Assembly (NCBI GenBank): GCA_018818165.1 | Contig: JAHISP010000084.1 | Span: 310,001 to 374,000, forward strand | From: Bacteroidota bacterium | GTDB lineage: Bacteria; Bacteroidota; Ignavibacteria; Ignavibacteriales; Melioribacteraceae | Length of the DNA stretch: 64,000 bases | Direction: 5' to 3' | Part shown: positions 56,817 to 64,000 of the stretch, one piece after another | Position numbering within the stretch: the first letter of the stretch is position 1 | Layout: the number at the start of each line of letters is the position of its first letter | The notes under the pieces: generated by a model | Databases searched by the model: none | Told to the model about the DNA's origin: nothing | Seen by the model: the letters and a program-made list of their open reading frames with translations, nothing else | Position numbers and translations under genes: made by a program

Positions 56817-57038
56817 TTAAACCCAGATTTGTCGATAGGAATAAATCTCTAATGACGGTCATTAAAAAAAACATCATTTAACTTATTCTAATACAACAAG
56901 TTAGACATAAAAAATGGTCATTTTTTGCTAAAAATAGCATGAGAAAAACTTACCTCTTTTATAAAGGCTATATTCCCTTAACACTTCTAATATCAATAAG
57001 TTACGAAAATAAATTTGTTTTCTAATGACAAATTAGGG

Positions 57039-57752
57039 TTAAAAATACACCGATTCAAACTTTGCTACTAAGCCGTTCTTATCGTAAAGATATAAATACT
57101 CTCCATAAATTTTATATCTAATTATGTTTTTCAAAACCAATAAAAACTCCGCTTCAATCTCCATATTATCTTTGCATATTTTAAGAGCTATTTCAATTTG
57201 ATTAAATTTTAGTGAGTCACTAGAAAAAACAGAAGTTCCAAAAAAATTATTACATCCGGTAAAACCTTTAATTTTATTGTCTGGCGCTATTAAAAAGTGA
57301 ATATCTTTTTCAAGCCCAGAAGAAATTTCAGATGATTTTCCATTTAATTCGCGTAAAGCCCAAAAAGTATTTAAAAGATTTGCAGTTCCTAAATTTTTGG
57401 CGCAATCAACGTTTGGCCAAATATTTATAAATTTTGTAACAACAAGAACATCTTCTGTTCCAGAACCTTCCATTTTGTTTCTCGAAATAAAATGTCCATT
57501 TAGAGTAACCAATATTTTTTCGCCTGGATTTTCACTTACTTCTAAATAAGCTTTTTCCAATGCTATATTGTCACCTTCAAAAGCAACTGAATATTTGTTC
57601 CCCGATTCACAATCGTAAAATATAGCGGCATCTGCCATATATGAGTAAAAGCCTTTCAATTCATTTTTATCGTACTTGCTATGAAGTGATGAACACGAAA
57701 ATAAAACTGGAATTAGAAATAGTGCAAAATATTTTTTCAAGATTTGTCTCAT
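57039..57752 (-). CDS. META-domain lipoprotein (HslJ/NlpE-like)
   Basis: About 237 residues from ATG 57752 (MRQILKKYFALFLIPVLFSC), a lipoprotein signal with lipobox LFSC; a longer frame adds 12 residues. Residues ~25-105 resemble an NlpE-like part (GFYSYMADAAIFYDCESGNK). Residues ~130-235 form a META/HslJ domain (LNTFWALRELNGKSSEI, IKGFTGCNNFFGTSVFSSDS). Such proteins are linked to heat, novobiocin or envelope stress, but their action is unclear. It is divergent from queC. Confidence 0.82.
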   Translation of the reverse strand: MRQILKKYFALFLIPVLFSCSSLHSKYDKNELKGFYSYMADAAIFYDCESGNKYSVAFEGDNIALEKAYLEVSENPGEKILVTLNGHFISRNKMEGSGTEDVLVVTKFINIWPNVDCAKNLGTANLLNTFWALRELNGKSSEISSGLEKDIHFLIAPDNKIKGFTGCNNFFGTSVFSSDSLKFNQIEIALKICKDNMEIEAEFLLVLKNIIRYKIYGEYLYLYDKNGLVAKFESVYF

Positions 57753-57850
57753 ATACTTATTTGAATTTAATTTGGAAAAATAATGCATTCTTAACTAAAC
57801 AAAAACAATCATTTTTTTTAATTTAGTTTTGTTATCGTTATTATTGCATT

Positions 57851-58537
57851 ATGAAAAATAAAAAAATAGCAGTTGTTGCTGTAAGCGGTGGACTTGATAG
57901 TTGTGTTACTTCAGCAATAGCAAATAAAGAATACGATTTAGCATTTGCACATATAAATTATGGGCAGCGAACACAAGAAAGAGAATTACAAGCATTTAAC
58001 GATATTGCAGATTTCTATTCCGCAAAATATCGTATTATCATAGATTTTAATCATTTAGCAAAAATTGGTGGTTCATCTCTAACCGATAAAACAATGAAAA
58101 TAAATGATGCGGATTTGGAAAGCAAAGAAATTCCTACATCTTATGTTCCATTTAGAAATGCTAATATTTTAACTGCCTGCGTAAGTTGGGCAGAAGTTAT
58201 TGGAGCTGAAGCAGTATTTATTGGAGCTGTGTTTGAAGATTCGTCTGGATATCCAGATTGTCGTCCAGATTTTTTTGAAGCATTTAATAAAGTAATTGAT
58301 TTAGGCACAAAACCCGAAACGAAAATTATGATTAAAACTCCAATTATTCGTATGAGTAAAAATGAAATTATAAAAAAAGGAAACGAACTTAATGCACCAC
58401 TCCATTTAACTTGGTCTTGTTATCAAAACGAAGATGAAGCATGTGGCGTTTGCGATAGTTGTGCATTACGTTTAAGAGGTTTTCAAAAACTAGGAATTGA
58501 AGACCCAATTCCATACAAAAGCAGACCAAAATATTAA
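57851..58537 (+). CDS. queC: 7-cyano-7-deazaguanine synthase QueC
   Basis: A 228-residue ATP-dependent enzyme. The PP-loop SGGLDS is at 12-17, followed by AHINYGQRTQERELQAF. The zinc site is C-terminal, CYQNEDEACGVCDSC (~196-210). It turns 7-carboxy-7-deazaguanine plus ammonia into preQ0 on the way to queuosine. Start MKNKKIAVVAVSGG is clear. queF follows 19 bp downstream, so the last two pre-tRNA steps are in one operon; queD and queE are not in the window. Confidence 0.96.
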   Translation: MKNKKIAVVAVSGGLDSCVTSAIANKEYDLAFAHINYGQRTQERELQAFNDIADFYSAKYRIIIDFNHLAKIGGSSLTDKTMKINDADLESKEIPTSYVPFRNANILTACVSWAEVIGAEAVFIGAVFEDSSGYPDCRPDFFEAFNKVIDLGTKPETKIMIKTPIIRMSKNEIIKKGNELNAPLHLTWSCYQNEDEACGVCDSCALRLRGFQKLGIEDPIPYKSRPKY

Positions 58538-58556
58538 TTAATAAAGGAAAATAATT

Positions 58557-58964
58557 ATGGAAGATAAAACTAAAATTCTTGAAACATTTGAAAATCCAAA
58601 TCCAGAAAGAGACTATACAATTAAACACAAAGCTCCAGAATTTACTTCACTTTGCCCTAAAACCGGGCAGCCAGATTTTGGGACAATCATTTTAGAATAT
58701 AATCCCAACGAGCTTTGTGTGGAATTAAAGTCATATAAATTATATTTAAACTCATTTAGAAACGATGGAATGTTCTTTGAAGCTGTAACTAACAAAATAT
58801 TGGAAGATCTAGTAAAAGTATTAGACCCAAGTTATTTAAAAATTACAGCTAAATTTAACGTTCGTGGCGGAATAAGCTCAATTGTAGAAGTTGAATATGA
58901 TGAATTTGCTGAATTGGATGAATATGATGAGTTTGACGAAGACGAAGATTTTTCACTAAACTAA
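58557..58964 (+). CDS. queF: NADPH-dependent preQ0 reductase QueF
   Basis: A 135-residue enzyme of the type I (single-domain) QueF group. The motif [15 protein letters not shown] carries the active-site cysteine, and [20 protein letters not shown] is the family signature E-S-K-S-x-K-L-Y region. The C-terminus is strongly acidic ([14 protein letters not shown]). It reduces the preQ0 nitrile to preQ1, which is then inserted into tRNA. It has AAAGGA at its start. Confidence 0.95.
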   Translation: MEDKTKILETFENPNPERDYTIKHKAPEFTSLCPKTGQPDFGTIILEYNPNELCVELKSYKLYLNSFRNDGMFFEAVTNKILEDLVKVLDPSYLKITAKFNVRGGISSIVEVEYDEFAELDEYDEFDEDEDFSLN

Positions 58965-58985
58965 CAAACATACTCTTAGAAGAAT

Positions 58986-59013
58986 TAAGCCAATTCCAAA
59001 TACTGCTGGCTTA
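58986..59013 (+). terminator. Possible terminator after queCF
   Basis: TAAGCCA (58986) pairs with TGGCTTA (59007) around a 14-nt loop. A later T-rich run supports termination only loosely. Confidence 0.4.
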
Positions 59014-59068
59014 GGATTGAAATTTTCTTGAGTGTTTTTTTTATTATAATAAATGTAAAGGAGCACTT

Positions 59069-60457
59069 ATGGCTAAGAAAGTAATTAAAAGAAGTTGGGC
59101 TGAACCATTTAAAATTAAAGTGGTTGAGCCTATCAAAATGACAACCAGAGAACATCGCGAAAAGCAAATTGAGATTGCTGGTTACAACACTTTTCTGTTA
59201 AAATCGGAAGATGTTTATATTGATTTGCTTACAGATAGCGGCACAAACGCAATGAGCGATAGACAATGGGCTGGAATGATGGTAGGTGATGAAGCCTATG
59301 CTGGCAGCCGAAATTTTTATCACTTGTGGGACAATGTTAAAAAGTATTATGGAATGCCCTACTTTGTGCCAACTCACCAAGGAAGAGCAGCTGAACACAT
59401 AATTTCAAAAATTCTTATTAAAGAAGGGGATTTTGTGCCAGGCAATATGTATTTCACAACTACTCGTCTTCATCAAGAACTAGCAGGCGCTACATTTGTT
59501 GACGTAATTATTGACGAAGCTCACGATCCGAAAAGCAAACATCCATTTAAGGGAAATATTGATCTTGAAAAACTGAAAGCCTTAATTGAAAAAGTTGGTG
59601 CAAAAAAAATTCCTTACGTAAGTATTGCTGGTCCAGTTAACATGGCTGGCGGACAACCGTTCTCAATGCAAAATCTTAGAGATGTTTATGATTTATGTTC
59701 TAAACACAAAATTAAACTGTGGTTCGATGCAACCAGAGCAACCGAAAATGCTTACTTTATTAAAGAAAGAGAAGCAGGTTACGAAGAAAAATCCATTCCA
59801 GAAATTCTTAAGGAAATTTGTTCTTACTTTGAAGGAATTTGGGTTAGCGCTAAGAAAGATTTAATGGTAAACATTGGTGGAATTCTTGCAACTAAAAACA
59901 AAAAGGTTTTTGAAAAAGCTCAAAATATGGTTGTTGTTTATGAAGGACTTCATACTTATGGCGGACTTGCTGGGCGCGATATGGAAGCTATGGCTATTGG
60001 ACTTGAAGAAATGGTTGAATTTGATAACATTAGAGCCCGAATTGGTCAAGTAGAATATTGTGGAAAAGAATTGGATAAATATGGTGTTCCATATGTGCTT
60101 CCAATTGGTGGACATGCAATATTTCTTGACGCAAAAAGAATTTTGAGTCACTTACCTCAAGATGCCTTTCCTGCACAAACACTTGCATCCGAAATTTATG
60201 TAGATTCAGGCGTTCGTGGAATGGAAAGAGGAATTGTTTCTGCTGGACGTGATCCTGAAACTGGTGAACACAGATATCCTAAGTTAGAGTTAGTTCGTCT
60301 AACATTCCCCCGTCGTGTTTATACTCAAGCTCATATTGATGTTGCTGTTGAATCAATTGCAACAGTTTATCAGAATAGAAAAAATATTACTGGACTTAAA
60401 ATGATTTATGAGCCAGAATATTTAAGATTCTTCCAAGGAAGATTTGAAAAACTATAA
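59069..60457 (+). CDS. Tryptophanase/tyrosine phenol-lyase family, TPL-like
   Basis: A 462-residue PLP-dependent beta-eliminating lyase: IDLLTDSGTNAMSDRQWAGM, PTHQGRAAEH, and PLP lysine K263 in WVSAKKDLMVN. Databases may call it tryptophanase, but three specificity positions follow tyrosine phenol-lyase. T130 matches TPL T124 (Asp137 in E. coli tryptophanase), R387 in GMERGI matches TPL R381, and F454 in LRFFQGRF matches TPL F448 (His463 in tryptophanase). The offset of six residues agrees at all sites. It would split tyrosine to phenol, pyruvate and ammonia. AAAGGAG precedes the ATG. It stands alone. Confidence 0.88.
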   Translation: MAKKVIKRSWAEPFKIKVVEPIKMTTREHREKQIEIAGYNTFLLKSEDVYIDLLTDSGTNAMSDRQWAGMMVGDEAYAGSRNFYHLWDNVKKYYGMPYFVPTHQGRAAEHIISKILIKEGDFVPGNMYFTTTRLHQELAGATFVDVIIDEAHDPKSKHPFKGNIDLEKLKALIEKVGAKKIPYVSIAGPVNMAGGQPFSMQNLRDVYDLCSKHKIKLWFDATRATENAYFIKEREAGYEEKSIPEILKEICSYFEGIWVSAKKDLMVNIGGILATKNKKVFEKAQNMVVVYEGLHTYGGLAGRDMEAMAIGLEEMVEFDNIRARIGQVEYCGKELDKYGVPYVLPIGGHAIFLDAKRILSHLPQDAFPAQTLASEIYVDSGVRGMERGIVSAGRDPETGEHRYPKLELVRLTFPRRVYTQAHIDVAVESIATVYQNRKNITGLKMIYEPEYLRFFQGRFEKL

Positions 60458-60488
60458 TTTAATTAAGCAGTAATAATTATTTACATTT

Positions 60489-60521
60489 AAACCTCGATAA
60501 TAATCATATATTTCGAGGTTT
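60489..60521 (+). terminator. Intrinsic terminator after the lyase gene
   Basis: A 9-bp stem (AAACCTCGA / TCGAGGTTT) with a 15-nt loop followed by AATTTT, about 30 bp past the stop and before glnD. Confidence 0.75.
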
Positions 60522-60548
60522 AATTTTACAACTAAAATCATTTTATTT

Positions 60549-63107
60549 ATGCAACAGTCATTTGAAATAAGAACACAATTTGAAGCAGAAAAAGAAATTC
60601 TCTTTACAAATAAAGAGATGATTAAAGACGCTTTTAAATTTTGTATTAATTATAGTCTTTTAATTGAAGAATATATCTTTAAAGTTCTTGCAGGCAAAAA
60701 AGTTAATTTTGTTTTAGTTGCTGCTGGAAGTTTTAGCCGTCGTGAACTCTCACCTTATTCTGACATTGATTTAATGTTTATAGCAGACGAAGTTGCTCCA
60801 AATCAAAAAAGTATTGAGGAAAGTGTGGCAGCACTTTGGGATATTGGAATTGAAATTTCTCACACCGTGCGCGAATTCTCTGATGTAGATAGATTTTTAC
60901 AAGATGATTTAACTTCCTTAACTCAATTTTTTGAAACACGATTTCTATTTGGAAATAAAGAAATATATAAAAAGTGGACTGATAAAATTCTTTCGGTGCT
61001 TGATAAAAAGCACACAAACAGATTACTAAATCAATACTTTGTTGATATTAAAGAACGACAATTAAAATATGGCGATTCTCCCAAAGTATTGGAGCCAAAT
61101 GTTAAATATTCTGCTGGTGGATTAAGAGATTTTCATACTATTGAATGGATTTATTCTATTAAGAACAATACAATTATTGCAAGCCAAGAAGAGAAGACTC
61201 AGACTGAACTTTTTCTATTGAACATGAAGGACGAAAATTTTATTAACGCTAAGGATGTTGCAAGTTTGTTAAAAAGCTACAAACTTGTTCTCCTGGTTCG
61301 AAACCTTTTGCACATATTCAGCAAAAGACGACAAGATAGGTTTGAGTTTACTTCACAAGAAAAAATTGCAATTTTTCTAGACTTTACCGAAAGTAATTGG
61401 AAAGAATTTATGTTTGAATATTTTAATGCGACAAACATAATTTTTCGATTTTCAAAGACACTTGTAAAAAAATATGAGGAAGAACTTACCGGACCTATTT
61501 CGGAATATCTTTCCATTGAGCTTGATGACGATTTTTATATAAAAGATAACATCATTTATATAAAGGAAGAAAAGAAGCTAAATCTTTCTGAAGCTATGAG
61601 GGCATTTTATTATAGAGGTTTACATCGCGCTCGTTTTGGACAAAATATGCGCTCTATAATTATTAATAGTGCTCTTGACGTTGAAGAAAGCGAAGATTAT
61701 TTGTTTTCTTCATCTGTGTTTTTCCGAGAAATACTAAAACTGCCTCACAATATTGGCGAGACTTTAAGCATAATGAATAGCTTGGGCGTACTTGGAGCTT
61801 TCCTACCAGAGTTTAAAGAACTTATTGGATTTTTCCAGCCTGGTGTTTACCATTGCTACACTGCTGACGAACACACACTTATTGCCATAAAAAATTTGGA
61901 GGCTTTGAAAAATAAAGAATCTACATTAGGAAATATCTTTAGTAGTATTAAAATTAAAGATACACTTTACTTATCAGTCCTTTTGCACGATATTGCTAAG
62001 CCTGTTAGTATTTCGGGACACGAAATTATTGGTGCCGAAATGGTGGGAACAATTATGAATCGTTTGGGATATGAACAAGAGGAAATTGAATTAGTTCAGC
62101 TTTTAGTAAAACACCATCTTACAATGGAGCAAGTTGCGTTTAGAAGAAACCTAAATGATCCTGAAACATTAGATAATTTTGTATCTATTTTCTCAAATAA
62201 AACAGAACTAAATTATCTTTATCTATTAACTTACTCCGATCTTTCTGCAGTTAGTCCTCTGGTGTGGACAAATTGGAAAGGTGATTTAATGGATGAGTTA
62301 TATATCAAAAGCCTTGCCATGCTTGAGGATAAATTATCTGGTGAAGAATTGTTATATGAAAATACTTTGGCAATGATAAGTAATCCACTAATTGCTAATA
62401 ACGAGGCAGTTAAATCGCATGTTGAATCTATTGACGATGCGGGATATTTGCAGCTTTATTCACATGCAGAAATTAAGGAACACGTTAAGGAAATTGAACG
62501 AGGTAATGATATTTCTGTTTTCTTTAAACAAGAAAATGGGTTTACTAATATAACCGTTATTACAAAGGACTCAGAATCTCTTCTTTCCAGATTGTGCGGT
62601 TCTCTTTCAATAAGCGATTTAAATATTCACGATGCAAAAATATTTACACGCAAGGATGGAATTGTAATTGACAATTTTAATGTTACTGATTTTAGGACTA
62701 ATACAGAAATTAGCGAAGAAAAGTATGTTGCTATAAGAAAAAATATTACAGCTGCATTACATAACGAATTACATATTGTTGAAGAATTCAAAAAGATTAA
62801 ATCAAGATGGTGGAGACTAGAAAGTAAACTTTTTAAACGAAAAGATAAAATTAAAATAGATTTTGAAGAGTACGATAAATACAGCATTATTGATGTTCAT
62901 GCGCCAGATAAAATTGGGCTGCTCTATCAAATAACAAATAAAATGAATGAACTTGGTCTTGTAATTTACTTTGCAAAAATTGCAACAAAATCGGATGATG
63001 TTGTTGACGCTTTTTATGTGCTGGATAGAAATGGAAATAAAATTACAGAAGCCGATGTTGGCTTAATTACACTTGAACTTAAACAAGCAATAGAAGAAAT
63101 TTTATAA
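60549..63107 (+). CDS. glnD: [Protein-PII] uridylyltransferase GlnD-like
   Basis: An 852-residue multidomain regulator. The nucleotidyltransferase site is GSFSRRELSPYSDIDL (60-75, with D72 and D74). The helical middle follows, then an HD phosphohydrolase domain with LHDIAKP (~479-485). Two C-terminal ACT domains lie at ~665-735 (FTNITVITKDSESLLSRLC) and ~775-850 (SIIDVHAPDKIGLLYQITN). GlnD adds or removes UMP on PII proteins in response to glutamine, controlling nitrogen uptake. It is slightly shorter than the E. coli form. No PII or glutamine synthetase gene is near. murI follows after 27 bp. Confidence 0.92.
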   Translation: MQQSFEIRTQFEAEKEILFTNKEMIKDAFKFCINYSLLIEEYIFKVLAGKKVNFVLVAAGSFSRRELSPYSDIDLMFIADEVAPNQKSIEESVAALWDIGIEISHTVREFSDVDRFLQDDLTSLTQFFETRFLFGNKEIYKKWTDKILSVLDKKHTNRLLNQYFVDIKERQLKYGDSPKVLEPNVKYSAGGLRDFHTIEWIYSIKNNTIIASQEEKTQTELFLLNMKDENFINAKDVASLLKSYKLVLLVRNLLHIFSKRRQDRFEFTSQEKIAIFLDFTESNWKEFMFEYFNATNIIFRFSKTLVKKYEEELTGPISEYLSIELDDDFYIKDNIIYIKEEKKLNLSEAMRAFYYRGLHRARFGQNMRSIIINSALDVEESEDYLFSSSVFFREILKLPHNIGETLSIMNSLGVLGAFLPEFKELIGFFQPGVYHCYTADEHTLIAIKNLEALKNKESTLGNIFSSIKIKDTLYLSVLLHDIAKPVSISGHEIIGAEMVGTIMNRLGYEQEEIELVQLLVKHHLTMEQVAFRRNLNDPETLDNFVSIFSNKTELNYLYLLTYSDLSAVSPLVWTNWKGDLMDELYIKSLAMLEDKLSGEELLYENTLAMISNPLIANNEAVKSHVESIDDAGYLQLYSHAEIKEHVKEIERGNDISVFFKQENGFTNITVITKDSESLLSRLCGSLSISDLNIHDAKIFTRKDGIVIDNFNVTDFRTNTEISEEKYVAIRKNITAALHNELHIVEEFKKIKSRWWRLESKLFKRKDKIKIDFEEYDKYSIIDVHAPDKIGLLYQITNKMNELGLVIYFAKIATKSDDVVDAFYVLDRNGNKITEADVGLITLELKQAIEEIL

Positions 63108-63134
63108 AATTATACATTTAACCAAGAGGATGTT

Positions 63135-63962
63135 TTGCATTTTTTTAATAAATCAGCTCCAATAGGAATTTTTGATTCAGGTATTGGCGGTTTGACAGTG
63201 GCTAAAAGAGTAATGTCAATTTTGCCAAATGAAAATATTATTTATTTTGGAGATACGGCACGTGTGCCATATGGCTCCAAATCAAACTCAACTGTAATTG
63301 AATATTCAATTCAGGATGCACAGTTTTTAATTAAAAAAAATGTAAAACTCATAATTGTTGCTTGTAATACTGCTTCATCAGTAGCGCTTGATACACTTCG
63401 AGAAAAATTTGATATTCCAATAATTGGAATGATTGAGCCTGGCGCTAACCTTGCACTGGAAACAACAAAAAATGGAAGAGTTGGTGTAATAGGAACAAAT
63501 GCGACTATAAATAACAAAGCATATTCTGAGAAATTAAATCAAATTGATTCTAAAATTAAAGTTTTTGAAAAAGCTTGTCCGCTGTTTGTTCCAATTGCTG
63601 AAGAAGGTTGGTTAAATCACGCTGCCACAAAATTAATTGCACTGGAATATTTGCAAGATTTTATTGATAATGATGTTGATACTCTAGTTCTAGGCTGTAC
63701 ACATTATCCATTGTTAGCTGCTACAATTCAAGAAATATTAGGCGAAAAAGTAACTTTAATTGATTCTGGTTTTGCAGCATCCCTCCAAGTTGAAAATCAC
63801 CTTAAAGGGAGAGGAATTAGAAATGACTCTGTGCAACTTGGAACTAAAGAGTTTTATGTTAGCGATTTACCCGATAAATTTAAGTCCGTTGCTGAACGAT
63901 TTTTGGGAAGCGAATTATCACATCTTGAAAAAATAGATGTTGAATCGTTACTCGTTAGATAA
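63135..63962 (+). CDS. murI: Glutamate racemase
   Basis: A 275-residue enzyme making D-glutamate for peptidoglycan. It shows PIGIFDSGIGGLTVAK at the start, IIYFGDTARVPYGSKS (~35-50), and the two catalytic cysteines C77 (VACNTASS) and C188 (LGCTHYPLL). The start is a TTG at 63135 with AGAGGA 4 bp ahead; no in-frame ATG fits before the first motif. It is probably in one operon with glnD (27-bp gap). Nothing is resolved in the last 38 bp of the window. Confidence 0.95.
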   Translation: MHFFNKSAPIGIFDSGIGGLTVAKRVMSILPNENIIYFGDTARVPYGSKSNSTVIEYSIQDAQFLIKKNVKLIIVACNTASSVALDTLREKFDIPIIGMIEPGANLALETTKNGRVGVIGTNATINNKAYSEKLNQIDSKIKVFEKACPLFVPIAEEGWLNHAATKLIALEYLQDFIDNDVDTLVLGCTHYPLLAATIQEILGEKVTLIDSGFAASLQVENHLKGRGIRNDSVQLGTKEFYVSDLPDKFKSVAERFLGSELSHLEKIDVESLLVR

Positions 63963-64000
63963 ATAAAAACTCTTATAGTGATAAATGGCTGCAATGGTTT

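Noticed and set aside
1-64000. CRISPR arrays, tRNA or rRNA genes, insertion sequences, prophage or toxin-antitoxin pairs
   Set aside because: I looked for regularly spaced repeats, tRNA TPsiC-type motifs, transposase or integrase motifs and small paired ORFs, and saw none that could be supported by eye.

Overview
The window is a strongly AT-rich chromosomal segment of a Gram-negative bacterium of the Bacteroidota/Chlorobiota/Ignavibacteriota group. An Ignavibacteria-like organism fits best. The reasons are type IX secretion (T9SS) sorting tails of the NYPNPFNP type on three secreted proteins, two PorV/PorQ-family barrel proteins, many lipoprotein and secreted hypotheticals, weak Shine-Dalgarno sites on many genes, and a bacterial geranylgeranylglyceryl-phosphate synthase homologue. 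I see no rRNA, tRNA, CRISPR array, transposase or phage gene. It reads as ordinary chromosome rather than a genomic island.

Layout. 0-4 kb: the end of a histidine kinase, an NtrC-type regulator and a secreted GH5 glycosidase with CBM6 and a T9SS tail. 4-7 kb: a stand-alone CBM48 protein, a DUF5655-like protein and an Uup-type ABC-F ATPase. 7-13.2 kb: a chemotaxis block (CheW, two chemoreceptors, and the wreck of a third receptor). 13.5-17 kb: a small lipoprotein, then FeoB and a double-domain FeoA for ferrous iron uptake. 17-21.3 kb: a TPR sensor kinase and a saccharopine dehydrogenase-like enzyme, followed by a hairpin-rich 690-bp spacer. 22-31.7 kb: SpoIID-like protein, BatA/VWA protein, HflX, GGGP synthase homologue, Tex, fructosamine kinase and DUF2279 protein. 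31.8-36 kb: Nudix hydrolase, a secreted conserved protein, glycerate kinase and exonuclease III. 36-40.6 kb: two T9SS cargo proteins, one an M1 aminopeptidase, sharing almost the same 3' end. 41-47.4 kb: Aat, an EamA transporter, a TPM protein, GpmI, a PorV/PorQ protein, a lipoprotein and a hexapeptide acyltransferase. 47.8-52.4 kb: a TPR protein, an ECF sigma factor, a probable anti-sigma factor and a TonB-domain lipoprotein. 52.9-57.8 kb: a PorQ-like protein, several envelope hypotheticals, an MBL-fold lipoprotein and a META-domain lipoprotein. 57.9-64 kb: QueC-QueF, a tyrosine phenol-lyase-like enzyme, GlnD and MurI.

Most operons are short, and convergent genes are separated by clean bidirectional hairpin terminators. 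The themes are envelope and secretion biology, sensing (two-component, chemotaxis, ECF sigma) and housekeeping metabolism.

The least ordinary signals are in the small repeats. There is an in-frame 21-bp palindrome inside two T9SS sorting domains, two inverted copies of a 127-bp intergenic repeat, two GTCATTGCGA-type palindromic repeats, a three-hairpin spacer and a decayed chemoreceptor gene. I found no convincing wholly new multi-gene system. The strongest candidate for something under-described is the palindrome insertion in the sorting domains.
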